Below, piece by piece: positions 53,856 through 62,380 of a stretch of DNA of 64,000 bases. The notes below the pieces were generated by a model, which made no database searches, was not told the DNA's origin, and saw only the letters and a program-made list of their open reading frames with translations. A program made the translations under genes and the position numbers. Each line of letters begins with the position of its first letter. Position 1 is the stretch's first letter. The stretch comes from GCA-2730975 sp937893275 (GTDB lineage: Bacteria; Verrucomicrobiota; Verrucomicrobiia; Opitutales; Seribacteraceae), in the NCBI GenBank assembly GCA_963968595.1, contig CAXAHJ010000009.1:1-64000 (forward strand). Reading direction: 5' to 3'.

Positions 53856-56117
53856 TTAATCAACGGGAACGAGTCGGGCGGCATCCACGTGGACATTCCC
53901 CTTGGATCCTTTGGCGGAAAGATGGACCAAAACCTTCTGTCCTTTTCTCATCGTGATTTTTCCCACCGAATGAAAGCCGTTTTCAAAACTTGGTTTTTGG
54001 GTCATGTTGACAATTGAGATCACTTTGACGGTTTTATCCCCCGTGGTCACTTCGACAGGAACGGATTTCCCTCGGTTGGGATGAGGCTGGTAGCAAATGC
54101 GCAGATCGTAATACCCAGCTTTTGGTGCTTCCAAAGTAAAAGTAGCTGTGCTGTCGGGATCGCTGGAGTAGCGATAGCCGAAATGGAAATAGGGCTTTAA
54201 TCCGGTACCCTTCGCCCATTTCCCTTTCAGCAAAGCCTGAGCATCATCCACCACTCCAGGGAACTTATTCGGGTTCAAACCGTTGGGTGCACCATTTGGG
54301 CCTGCCAAGGCAAAGGCATCCGATGGAATGGTGATCTTGTCGTTTACGGTTGGACGAAAGGCTTTGCCGGGCAAGTTAATCAGTTCGATCAAGTCGTCGA
54401 GGTATCGCTCGTAGACGTCGCGCGGTAGGCAATCACGCTTCAGGCAAATGGATGCGGCTCGACCGACTACCTCGCCCATCATCCCGCAGGTCTTCATTAC
54501 CCGAACAGTCCCGAGTGCCTCGTGGGTCACGCTTACGCATCGGCCGGCCATGAAAAGGTTCTCGATATTGCGAGAATAGAAACAGCGGTAAGGAACGGGG
54601 TAGCCATAGGCACGATCCACGCCCTTGCCGTGTACGGCATAGGAGATGAAGGGATTGTCGGGGAACTTTTGGGCGTATTGTTTTTTAGGATAGTGAAGAT
54701 CAATACTCCATGTGCTGGGCACGCAGCCATCAGGAAAGTCTTTTTTGGCAACGACGTCCTCCTCGGTAAGTACGACATCGCCCAACAAGCGCCGGGATTC
54801 CCGTGGACCACCGATGTAGGCAACCCAGGTAAGTTTGGAGTTTTTGTGCTTGTCTGCTCCGTCCCGGTTTTTCATCGCATTGAAGGCTCCGAAGACAGCC
54901 CGTAGGTTCCAGTCTCGGATTCCCTCCGCGTCCCCAAGAGGATCCTTGTCGTATCCGCTTTCCCAGAACCATTGGCCGTGAAAAGCTCGAGGGTAAGGGA
55001 AGTCTGCCATGTTCAGGTCCAAAGCCCATGGGGTCTGGGGATAAGATACTTCCTGGTTGTCGTTCGCCCATGCCCACATGTTGCTCATGCCCATGCGTCC
55101 CTTGGGGGTCATCTCATGATCGGCGCCAGCGAGAAAGCCAATCGTTCCGTGCCCTGTGGCTTCCACAAAAAGAGTTCCCGAAAAACGGGTAACTTGTCCC
55201 GTTCGAACGTCGAAGGCCTGGACCGCTGATATTTTGTTACCTTTCTTTTCAACCTTGAATGCGTGGTGATACAGTTGAAGATCGATGTTCTTTTCGGCCC
55301 GTACGATTCTTTCTTTCTTGGCGTCCTCGAATTCCTCGTAGGTTCCGGGGGACTTCTTGGCATGGTCACAAATTTCCTCGATGATCTCTCCAATGCGGGG
55401 GTATTTACCCCGACGGATATTTCCCTTCGCCCATACTCGAACTTCACTCGATCCGTTTCCTCCGAGAACCGGGCGATCCTGAATGAGGGCAACCTTGCAT
55501 CCCATCCGGGCCCCGGAAATAGCTGCTCCCATTCCCGAGTAACCTCCGCCAATGACGACCAAGTCGTATTTTTTTTCGAGAGGTTTTTCAGTTGTGCCCA
55601 AAAGCTCACGGCGCCATTCGGGCAAAATCGCGGAATCATTGGGAGGGACTTCCTTGAAAGTGGTCAGATAGATCGCGTCGCATCGTCCGTTGAATCCAGT
55701 CAAGTCACGAAGAGCCAAGGTGTTCTTCCCTCTTTTAAGACTGATTTTCCCTCCTCCTTGCCAATCCCACTCTGCTCCCTTGGTGCCAAAGGTGGTTTTT
55801 GCCGGGGTGCCGTTGATGATTATTTGAAAGCGGCCGGGTTGTCCCTTTGTTCCCCAACGGGCTACCCAGTCCTTGGTTCGGGCGAACATTTGATGGTTTC
55901 CACCTTCCTTGACCTCAATGGTCGTGGTTGCGTCAGCAACTGGTGTTCCCAGTCCATGGGCCAACAGGTAGGGCGAACCCATTTCCCGTATGAATTGAGT
56001 ATCGAGCTTCCATCCACCGTGATCCGAAAAGGATTCGGTTTCGATCAAGATTCTATCTGCCTTCAGGAGCAAGGCCGGCGTGAGAGCGAGCAGGGAGGTG
56101 ATTAGGATTTTGTTCAT
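53856..56117 (-). CDS. Secreted FAD-dependent oxidoreductase with carbohydrate-binding-like domains
   Basis: A 753-residue exported protein: signal peptide MNKILITSLLALTPALLLKA, an N-terminal golvesin/CBM-like region (about 20-165), a FAD-dependent oxidoreductase core with the Rossmann motif YDLVVIGGGYSGMGAA (about 183-198) and a later GRCVSVTHEALGTVRVMKTCGMMG FAD region, and a C-terminal golvesin/xanthan-lyase-like domain (STATFTLEAPKAGYYDLRIC). Proteins of this build are common in PVC genomes and probably oxidise a glycan-derived substrate. It ends 22 bases from the NosR-like gene and may feed it electrons; this is inference. Confidence 0.85.
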   Translation of the reverse strand: MNKILITSLLALTPALLLKADRILIETESFSDHGGWKLDTQFIREMGSPYLLAHGLGTPVADATTTIEVKEGGNHQMFARTKDWVARWGTKGQPGRFQIIINGTPAKTTFGTKGAEWDWQGGGKISLKRGKNTLALRDLTGFNGRCDAIYLTTFKEVPPNDSAILPEWRRELLGTTEKPLEKKYDLVVIGGGYSGMGAAISGARMGCKVALIQDRPVLGGNGSSEVRVWAKGNIRRGKYPRIGEIIEEICDHAKKSPGTYEEFEDAKKERIVRAEKNIDLQLYHHAFKVEKKGNKISAVQAFDVRTGQVTRFSGTLFVEATGHGTIGFLAGADHEMTPKGRMGMSNMWAWANDNQEVSYPQTPWALDLNMADFPYPRAFHGQWFWESGYDKDPLGDAEGIRDWNLRAVFGAFNAMKNRDGADKHKNSKLTWVAYIGGPRESRRLLGDVVLTEEDVVAKKDFPDGCVPSTWSIDLHYPKKQYAQKFPDNPFISYAVHGKGVDRAYGYPVPYRCFYSRNIENLFMAGRCVSVTHEALGTVRVMKTCGMMGEVVGRAASICLKRDCLPRDVYERYLDDLIELINLPGKAFRPTVNDKITIPSDAFALAGPNGAPNGLNPNKFPGVVDDAQALLKGKWAKGTGLKPYFHFGYRYSSDPDSTATFTLEAPKAGYYDLRICYQPHPNRGKSVPVEVTTGDKTVKVISIVNMTQKPSFENGFHSVGKITMRKGQKVLVHLSAKGSKGNVHVDAARLVPVD

Positions 56118-56171
56118 TTTAAATATAAGATGGTTGGAACAATAACTTATTACTCCAAAGAGGCATGAAAG

Positions 56172-57713
56172 TTAACGACTGCGTCCATCATCGAGGATCT
56201 TTTGCAATTCTTCCGTCATGCGCTTGAAAATATCCGGGTTTTGTTCCGCGACGTTTTTCTTTTCCCGGGCGTCCTTGCTCAAGTCGAAGAGCGCGTAACG
56301 TGGTGCGGGCGAATTCGCGAGCTTTTGGTTGACCACGACGTTCCGTTTCTTCTTGGAATCGTGGCGTTGCAGTTTCCAATTGTCTACGCGGTAGCCGTAG
56401 TTCCCTCCGCGTCCGTTGTCCTGTTGGACGAGATGGGAACGTCCCTTTGCATCCTTCTTGCCCAGCAGGCTATCCATTACGTCCAAGCTGTCCAGGCAGG
56501 CATCCTTGGGAATCGCAACCTTGAGGTGATTGGCCAAGCTAGTCGCGAAGTCGATCGTGCAGACCATCTTGTTGGAAACCCCGGGCTCGATTGTTCCAGG
56601 CCAGTAGGTAATGAATGGAGTGCGGGTTCCGCCTTCAAGCACGCTGTATTTACCGCCGCTGTAGGGACCGGCCGGTTTGTGATCGCCCATTTTCTCGAGG
56701 GCTTCGTCCTTGTATCCATCGTCCCCGACTGGTCCGTTGTCCGAGCAGAATACCACGAGGGTGTCTTTTTCCAAATTGTGCTTTTTGAGAGTCTTGATCA
56801 ATTCCCCGACGCACCAGTCGAGTTGGACGATGACGTCCCCGCGGTAACTCATTCCCGACTTATGGCGGAAGCGCTCGTGCGGAATTCGTGGAACGTGCAG
56901 GTCGTGGGACGCGAAGAAGAGAAAGAAAGGATCATCCTTGTTCTTGGCGATCCACTCGTTTGATTTCTCAATCCATTTATCCGCCAAGTCCTCGTCCCGG
57001 AACCGGGCGGCATGCCCACCGGTGTAAAAACCTATCCGGCTGATTCCGTTGTGAATGGTCGAGTTGTGTCCATGGCTCCAGTCCATTTTCAAGGTCTTTC
57101 TGTGGGTGACCCCTGTCGGGTGGTCCGGGCTGGGTTTCTTCCTGCCTACCCAGAGGGGATCCTTGGGGTCGAGGTTGAGCACGCGGTGGTTCTCGACGTA
57201 GACTTGGGGTACTCGGTCATTGGTGGTGGGAAGTAGGAAGCTGTAATCAAAGCCGATCTCACGCGGTCCGGGTTTGAGTTCATCATTCCATTGGGGACCG
57301 ACTCCTGGGCTTCCCAGTCCAAGGTGCCATTTCCCGACTACCGCAGTTTTGTACCCCGATTGCTTGAGCATGTCGGGAAGGGTATAGGTATCCTCTGGTA
57401 TGATCAGGGGAGAACTGGGAGGTGCTATTCCAGTGTTTTTGCCACGGAAGGCGTAGGTCCCGGTGAGAAAAGAGTAGCGGGTCGGGGTGCAGGTTGAAGC
57501 CGAGCAGTACCCGTTGGTGAAGCGTAGTCCTTCTTTGGCCAGGCGGTCGATATGAGGGGTCTTCAGGTTCTTTGGTTTCGCTCCGTAGCATCCGATGTCT
57601 CCATAGCCCAGGTCGTCCGCCATGATGACGATGACATTGGGCTTGTTGGCATAGATACTGTTTCCAAGGGAAAGCAAAAGTACAAATAAGGACAATATTA
57701 GTGACTTGTTCAT
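56172..57713 (-). CDS. Secreted arylsulfatase A-type sulfatase
   Basis: A 513-residue sulfatase with signal peptide MNKSLILSLFVLLLSLGNSIYA. Ligands in IVIMADDLGYGDIGCYGA; formylglycine Cys C75 in STCTPTRYSFLTGTYAFRG; VVGKWHLGLG; VFCSDNGPVGDDG. This is the closest of the set to arylsulfatase A/cerebroside-type family S1 enzymes. It precedes the FAD oxidoreductase gene by 54 bases on the same strand and may share expression. Confidence 0.93.
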   Translation of the reverse strand: MNKSLILSLFVLLLSLGNSIYANKPNVIVIMADDLGYGDIGCYGAKPKNLKTPHIDRLAKEGLRFTNGYCSASTCTPTRYSFLTGTYAFRGKNTGIAPPSSPLIIPEDTYTLPDMLKQSGYKTAVVGKWHLGLGSPGVGPQWNDELKPGPREIGFDYSFLLPTTNDRVPQVYVENHRVLNLDPKDPLWVGRKKPSPDHPTGVTHRKTLKMDWSHGHNSTIHNGISRIGFYTGGHAARFRDEDLADKWIEKSNEWIAKNKDDPFFLFFASHDLHVPRIPHERFRHKSGMSYRGDVIVQLDWCVGELIKTLKKHNLEKDTLVVFCSDNGPVGDDGYKDEALEKMGDHKPAGPYSGGKYSVLEGGTRTPFITYWPGTIEPGVSNKMVCTIDFATSLANHLKVAIPKDACLDSLDVMDSLLGKKDAKGRSHLVQQDNGRGGNYGYRVDNWKLQRHDSKKKRNVVVNQKLANSPAPRYALFDLSKDAREKKNVAEQNPDIFKRMTEELQKILDDGRSR

Positions 57714-57810
57714 GATCTCGGTGGGTTGTGGGCTGAAGATTAAGAGAGGGTTTCTCTCAATGGGAAATGTGCTGAGTTTGCTATGGATGAAAGTGCAAGC
57801 GTGTCGTTGG

Positions 57811-59097
57811 CTACCGATTCATGATGGCTTCGATTTCATCTGTCTCTATGGGTGTCTTGTCCATTAGATTTACGGGACCATCGGCGGTGACCACGATGTC
57901 ATCCTCTAGGCGTACTCCGAAACCTTCTTCGGGAATGTAAATTCCTGGCTCTACGGTAAGCACGCATCCAGCTTTGAACGGTTTACTCGAGTCGCCTACG
58001 TCGTGAACGTCCAGACCGAGTGGGTGCCCCAGTCCGTGCATGAAATATTTTTTTACAGCGGGTTGCCCCGCCGTTTGCTTCTTCACTTGAGCAGGCTTCA
58101 GCAAGCCGAGTTTGAGGAGTTCTTCGGTCATCATGTCCTCCGACTCTTTTTGCCAGTCGCTATGGAGTTTTCCAACCGTCGCACCCGCGGTGCTCGCACG
58201 GAGTACGCGAAGGACGGCATTGTACACTTGCTTTTGCCTGCGGGTGAATTGGCCGCTGACTGGAATGGTTCGAGTTAGGTCTGCGTTGTAGTTGGCGTAG
58301 CATGCCCCCACGTCGAGTAAGAGCAGTTGTCCTTTTTTGCAGGTCTGGTCGTTTTGCAGATAATGCAAAACGCAATTGTTTTTGCCTGAGGCGACGATTG
58401 GAGAGTAGGCGAATTTTGCTCTTCGACGAAGGAACTCTCGGGCCCACTCGGCTTCCACCTCGTATTCCGTTACTCCGGGTTTCAGGAATTTCAATACGCG
58501 TCGAAAGCCTTTCTCGGTGATCGATACGGCTTCCTTGAGCAAGTCGATCTCCACTGGGTGCTTCACTATGCGCAGGTCGTGCAGCAGTGGTGCCAGTCTT
58601 CGAAAGTTTTGCAGGGGGTAATCGCGTTTGCATTGGGAGATGAAGCGATCGTCACGGGTTTCGACCTCGACGGCAGCTCGCTTGTGCTCGTTGCAGTTCA
58701 AGTAAGCGCTTGTCGCCTCGCACATGAGGATGCGGAACAATCCGGGAAACTCTGAAATCCATTTTACGTTTCGGATTCCCGAAATCTTGCGGGCATCTTC
58801 CTTGGAATGCTTGTATCCTTCCCAAATCTGCAAATGTTCGTTCGGCTCCCTTACGAATAAAATCTCTCGTAATTCCGGGTCTGACGCATCGGGAAATAGC
58901 AAGAGAATGCTTTCTTCTTGTTCTATCCCCGAGAGGTAAAACAAATCCGAATTCGGGTGCATGACCAGACTGCCGTCGGCATTGGTTGGTAAGACGTCGT
59001 TGGCGTTAACGACGGCTAAGGATTTTGCAACGAGCAACTCTGAGAGTTGTTTTCGGTTCTCTTTGAACAGCTGTGACTTTATTGGTAAGTGGCGCAT
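57811..59097 (-). CDS. Xaa-Pro aminopeptidase (M24 family)
   Basis: A 428-residue metallopeptidase. The N-terminal aminopeptidase-P domain starts at MRHLPIKSQLF, and the C-terminal pita-bread domain has all five metal ligands: D in LLLLDVGACY, D in YNADLTRTIP, H in FMHGLGHPLGLDVHD, E in LTVEPGIYIPEE and E in GVRLEDDIVV. It removes N-terminal residues before proline in cytosolic peptides. It overlaps neither neighbour; the NHL gene begins 16 bases upstream on the same strand. Confidence 0.92.
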   Translation of the reverse strand: MRHLPIKSQLFKENRKQLSELLVAKSLAVVNANDVLPTNADGSLVMHPNSDLFYLSGIEQEESILLLFPDASDPELREILFVREPNEHLQIWEGYKHSKEDARKISGIRNVKWISEFPGLFRILMCEATSAYLNCNEHKRAAVEVETRDDRFISQCKRDYPLQNFRRLAPLLHDLRIVKHPVEIDLLKEAVSITEKGFRRVLKFLKPGVTEYEVEAEWAREFLRRRAKFAYSPIVASGKNNCVLHYLQNDQTCKKGQLLLLDVGACYANYNADLTRTIPVSGQFTRRQKQVYNAVLRVLRASTAGATVGKLHSDWQKESEDMMTEELLKLGLLKPAQVKKQTAGQPAVKKYFMHGLGHPLGLDVHDVGDSSKPFKAGCVLTVEPGIYIPEEGFGVRLEDDIVVTADGPVNLMDKTPIETDEIEAIMNR

Positions 59098-59113
59098 TCG
59101 GTTATGTTTAGCG

Positions 59114-60196
59114 TTATGAGAGTTTTTTCAGTTTGGTAACTCGACCTGTGCTAACCCACTCCGCGACGAAAATGTCGCCGTTGGCTCCGAAGCAGGCGTC
59201 GTGAGGGTGGACGAACTTTCCGTCGACCCAAGTCTTTGAATTACCGCGGGATACTTTTTTCTTCTTCACCACGCCCTCGACGTCGTCGCCGAGTCGGGCG
59301 ACTACTTCGTTCTTTTCGTTAAGCAAGGTGACGCGGGCATGCAGTTCCGGAACCAGCATTAGGTTTTTCCACGTGTCAATGTTTGCAGGTAGGCCGTAAC
59401 CCTTTAATGTTTCCAAGTGTTTCCCGTCCATGGTGAGAAATTGAACGGTGTGGTGGGCTCGGTCGCAAATGACCACTTTTTCGTCGAGGCCGGGGCGCCT
59501 GTCGATCCATATGCCGTGCGGGGTGGCAAACTTGCCCTCGCCCTTCCCGGGGCCACCAAACTTGGAGACCCAGTTGCCTTCTTTGTCGTAGCGGTGTATC
59601 CAGAAGGATCCGTAGCCGTCCACAAGAAGAAACCCACCGTCGTCGAGGAAGGCGAAGTTGGTCGGCAGGAAGGCGTCGCGTCCCCAACGCTTCACGCGAA
59701 CAGTGTCTTCGTCCTTGCGGTAGACTCCACTGTCCATGGGGGCGTACTTTTCCCAAACGGTTTCTCCCTTGAGTGTGAGCTTGGCAAAGGCCTTTACGTT
59801 CTGGTAGGCGCAAACGTAGAGAAATTCCTCTTTGCCTTCTTGGCGTACTTCAAGACCATGCCCGCCACCTTGGAACTGGTTGCCGAATGCCCGGATGAAC
59901 TTGCCCTCCGGATCGAATACGAAAATAGAGGGATGATCTTTCAGGTTGGCTCGACCTTCATGGATTACATAAAGGTTGCCTGACTTGTCCACGGCGACGT
60001 TGTGTGTCGTTTGCCAAGTGTACTTTTTGGGAAGTTTTGCCCAGTTGTGATGAACCTCGAAGCGGTGCTCTCCCTCCCCGATAACCAGTTGCTTGGATTG
60101 ACTTTTCTTTGCTGCCAGCACGGTTGGAGCTGCGATAGAGGCTGTTGCTGCGGTCGAAAGAAAGTGGCGACGAGAGAGAGTTTGACTATTTTTCAT
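59114..60196 (-). CDS. Tat-exported NHL-repeat beta-propeller protein
   Basis: A 360-residue protein with a Tat signal (LSRRHFLSTAATASIAAPTVLA). The remainder consists of NHL-type repeats (HNVAVDKSGNLYVIHEGRANLK, NQFQGGGHGLEVRQ, WVSKFGGPGKGEGKFATPHGIWIDRR, GDIFVAEWVSTGRVTKLKKL), forming a six-bladed propeller. Relatives are described as peptidyl-alpha-hydroxyglycine lyase-like or hypothetical; no catalytic assignment is possible here. It is upstream of the aminopeptidase P gene with 16 bases between. Confidence 0.83.
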   Translation of the reverse strand: MKNSQTLSRRHFLSTAATASIAAPTVLAAKKSQSKQLVIGEGEHRFEVHHNWAKLPKKYTWQTTHNVAVDKSGNLYVIHEGRANLKDHPSIFVFDPEGKFIRAFGNQFQGGGHGLEVRQEGKEEFLYVCAYQNVKAFAKLTLKGETVWEKYAPMDSGVYRKDEDTVRVKRWGRDAFLPTNFAFLDDGGFLLVDGYGSFWIHRYDKEGNWVSKFGGPGKGEGKFATPHGIWIDRRPGLDEKVVICDRAHHTVQFLTMDGKHLETLKGYGLPANIDTWKNLMLVPELHARVTLLNEKNEVVARLGDDVEGVVKKKKVSRGNSKTWVDGKFVHPHDACFGANGDIFVAEWVSTGRVTKLKKLS

Positions 60197-60404
60197 GAGG
60201 AGGGAGTTGTGGGTTAAAGAGGTTTTGAGTTACGTTAAATATGTAACGCTAGCAAGCAAGTCTACATGTTCATCTTAAAAACTTTTCAAAAGAGAATTTT
60301 ACCGTCTATTTTTAAAATGCCGTTACGATGTCTTTACTCTTTCACTCATGAAGTTTGCCTTCTCCGAAACTTTCTTATCTTTCTCGTCGTTCTATACCAG
60401 ATGA

Positions 60405-61049
60405 ATGACAATGTCTTTAATCAGTTCGAGTGCGGTCACCTTGCTCGGCTTCTTTGGTTCCATTCCTAAGAAAGTGGAACGAGAGACATCGATTGATTCC
60501 CAAGTATCCGTGGATGAGTCGGCGGATCTCATGAATCGAGTACGCTCGGGCGATGAAACTGCACTCACGAAACTTATTGATCGATGGAAAACTCCTTTGT
60601 TTCGCTTTTTTCATCGTTCCTTGAGGAGTCATGCCGATTCCGAAGAATTGACACAGCAGGTTTTTATAAAGCTTCATGGTTCCGCTCATCGCTATAAGCC
60701 TACGGCCAAGTTCTCCACTTATCTTTTCACTATAGCCCGAAATCTATTACTGGACGAAATAAAGCGACGGAATCGCCGACCCGTCGATACCGTAGATCCT
60801 GCCGAATTGAACATGGCGACTCCTGGTCGAGATCCACGAGACGAAATCGAGGAGGCTTTGGAGATTTGCCTCGATCGCTTGCCGGAAACTCATCGCACCG
60901 CTTTGTTGCTTAGAGTCCAGAGAGAATTATCCTACAAAGAGATTTCCAACATAATGAAGGCGACCGAATCCGTAGTGAAAACTTGGATACACCGAGCACG
61001 CCAACAAGCCCGCAAGTCACTGGACGACCTCCGCGCCACGTCATCATGA
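60405..61049 (+). CDS. ECF-type RNA polymerase sigma factor
   Basis: A 214-residue sigma-70-family ECF factor. Region 2 is visible as LMNRVRSGDETALTKLIDRW ... SHADSEELTQQVFIKLHGS ... KFSTYLFTIARNLLLDEIKRR, and region 4 as LDRLPETHRTALLLRVQRELSYKEISNIMKATESVVKTWIHRARQ. The long N-terminal tail (about 37 residues) is unusual and may be mis-started; a start at the Met of MNRVRSGDE is also possible. Its stop overlaps the next gene's ATG (ATGA), so the membrane protein that follows is probably its anti-sigma regulator. Confidence 0.9.
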   Translation: MTMSLISSSAVTLLGFFGSIPKKVERETSIDSQVSVDESADLMNRVRSGDETALTKLIDRWKTPLFRFFHRSLRSHADSEELTQQVFIKLHGSAHRYKPTAKFSTYLFTIARNLLLDEIKRRNRRPVDTVDPAELNMATPGRDPRDEIEEALEICLDRLPETHRTALLLRVQRELSYKEISNIMKATESVVKTWIHRARQQARKSLDDLRATSS

Positions 61050-61447
61050 AAAACAAATTCGAAAACGCCGAACGTATCGACCGATACCTGATTAACGAGG
61101 AGGGGACCCCCTCGGAGGCTTTGACTGAGCGTACACTCGAACGCATCCGCCAGCGTCGGCAAACGACTTTATTGCCGTCTCCCTTCCGTTTCATTCTCCC
61201 TCTTGCGGCTTGTCTTGCCGCAGCCTTTTTCTTGCCGGACTTTTTCAATGGAAACGAAACTGCAAAGACATCGGGGACTGACGGCAAAGGGACCTCGGGA
61301 GTGGTTTTACCTTCCGTTCCTTCCTCGGATGAACCGTATTTCGATGACATTCTTCTGCTTGCCGAACCGTTTGAGCGAGAAATCCCTTTGCTTGACGAGC
61401 AAACAATAGACCTCTTCGCCATGTTGACCGAAAACCTTGAAGACTGA
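61046..61447 (+). CDS. Single-pass membrane protein, probable anti-sigma-like regulator
   Basis: About 133 residues from the ATG at 61046, which overlaps the sigma stop as ATGA. An N-terminal charged region (FENAERIDRYLINEEGTPSEALTERTLERIRQRR) is followed by one membrane helix (FRFILPLAACLAAAFFLPDFF) and a C-terminal acidic extracytoplasmic tail (EPYFDDILLLAEPFEREIPLL, DLFAMLTENLED). Position and topology are those of anti-sigma factors, but no zinc-binding H-x3-C-x2-C is present. Confidence 0.75.
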   Translation: MKNKFENAERIDRYLINEEGTPSEALTERTLERIRQRRQTTLLPSPFRFILPLAACLAAAFFLPDFFNGNETAKTSGTDGKGTSGVVLPSVPSSDEPYFDDILLLAEPFEREIPLLDEQTIDLFAMLTENLED

Positions 61448-62034
61448 TGAAGACCTTCACCCGCTTACTTTCGACTGCTATCCTTTCGCAACCTTTTGTA
61501 TTTCTGCCTCAACTTACAGCCGAGAAATCAGATCCCTCCCATCCACCTCCTGAAATTCTTCCTGTAGTCGACGGTGGCAAGGCGGGGAATCATCGAGGAC
61601 AGCATCCCCGATTGCCTTTGCTCGAGGGCGAGGGCGAACAAATCGAGATGCTCCGGCGCTTGCTTGACACTCCCCCCGAAAAGCTACGCTTGATGCGTGA
61701 AACTATTCAGCGACTGGAAAAAATGTCGCCCAAGGACCGCGAAGACATGCACCGTCGCCTTAAACGATTTCGCGAACTTCCCAAGCAGAAGCGAAGCGAG
61801 GTGTTCCGCAAATTTCATCACAAGCAGATTTCTCTTCGTAGTTACTGGGACAGCTTGCCTGCTAAAACGCGGGAACAGGAACAGCTCGAGTTTCAGCGAC
61901 TTCTCCCTCGCGAACGCAAAGCATTTATGGATCGAGTTTTGGGCAGGTCCGAGCGTGGCGGAAAGCCTCCCGTACCGCCCCTTGGCCCACCTAGGAATGC
62001 TCCCCGCCACCGACCGCCATCACCGCCTCGCTGA
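61447..62034 (+). CDS. Secreted DUF3106-like protein
   Basis: A 195-residue exported protein overlapping the previous stop (TGATG). After a possible signal (RLLSTAILSQPFVFLPQLTA), the core is helical and charged: LLDTPPEKLRLMRETIQRLEKM, MSPKDREDMHRRLKRFRELP, REQEQLEFQRLLPRERKAF. This repeating leucine/arginine pattern with M-S-x-K-x-R matches the DUF3106 style of small periplasmic proteins, often in ECF operons. The same word recurs in the protein at 62381-63613. The proline-rich C-terminus is probably unstructured. Confidence 0.78.
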   Translation: MKTFTRLLSTAILSQPFVFLPQLTAEKSDPSHPPPEILPVVDGGKAGNHRGQHPRLPLLEGEGEQIEMLRRLLDTPPEKLRLMRETIQRLEKMSPKDREDMHRRLKRFRELPKQKRSEVFRKFHHKQISLRSYWDSLPAKTREQEQLEFQRLLPRERKAFMDRVLGRSERGGKPPVPPLGPPRNAPRHRPPSPPR

Positions 62035-62323
62035 AGAGGGTTGAGAGGGAAGGATATGCAAATAGCTATTCGACCTTTTCAGGTCGACTCACTCTTTCAA
62101 CTTCGAGGAGCTTTGCTTTGTCTTCACCTTTTCTTCCAAGCCTTATGACGCGTTTAAGGAAAGTCCGAATTGGAGTTGGTTTATAGGCTTGGGACCACCT
62201 ATGCGATATCGGATTTGTTGAGTGACGTGCCCTTGTCGTTTTCTCAGAAATGGGTCTGTTGCTATAAAACCTTCAGGAGTTCTAAGATCCTCTTCGGATA
62301 AGCAGATTGTTCCGGAGCAAAAA
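62035..62323. other. Convergent intergenic region with a short hairpin
   Basis: The only structure I see is a 6-bp hairpin, CGACCT (62071-62076) and AGGTCG (62081-62086), with a TTTC loop, about 36 bases after the DUF3106-like stop; no T-run follows, so it is at best a weak terminator. The rest shows no gene on either strand. Confidence 0.4.
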
Positions 62324-62349
62324 GAAAGCCCGCCGGAAGGCGGGCTTTC
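62324..62349 (-). terminator. Intrinsic terminator of the His/Gly-rich protein gene
   Basis: An 11-bp perfect stem, GAAAGCCCGCC (62324-62334) and GGCGGGCTTTC (62339-62349), with a 4-base loop. On the minus strand it is followed by TTTTT, so it terminates the gene at 62381-63613, about 32 bases past that gene's stop. On the plus strand it is followed only by TTG, so it may act weakly both ways. Confidence 0.85.
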
Positions 62350-62380
62350 TTGCTGAATGATAAATTACTTTCGAAGGCTA

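Noticed and set aside
62071..62086. Hairpin after the DUF3106-like gene as an intrinsic terminator
   Set aside because: Stem is only 6 bp with no following T-run; kept only as a note.
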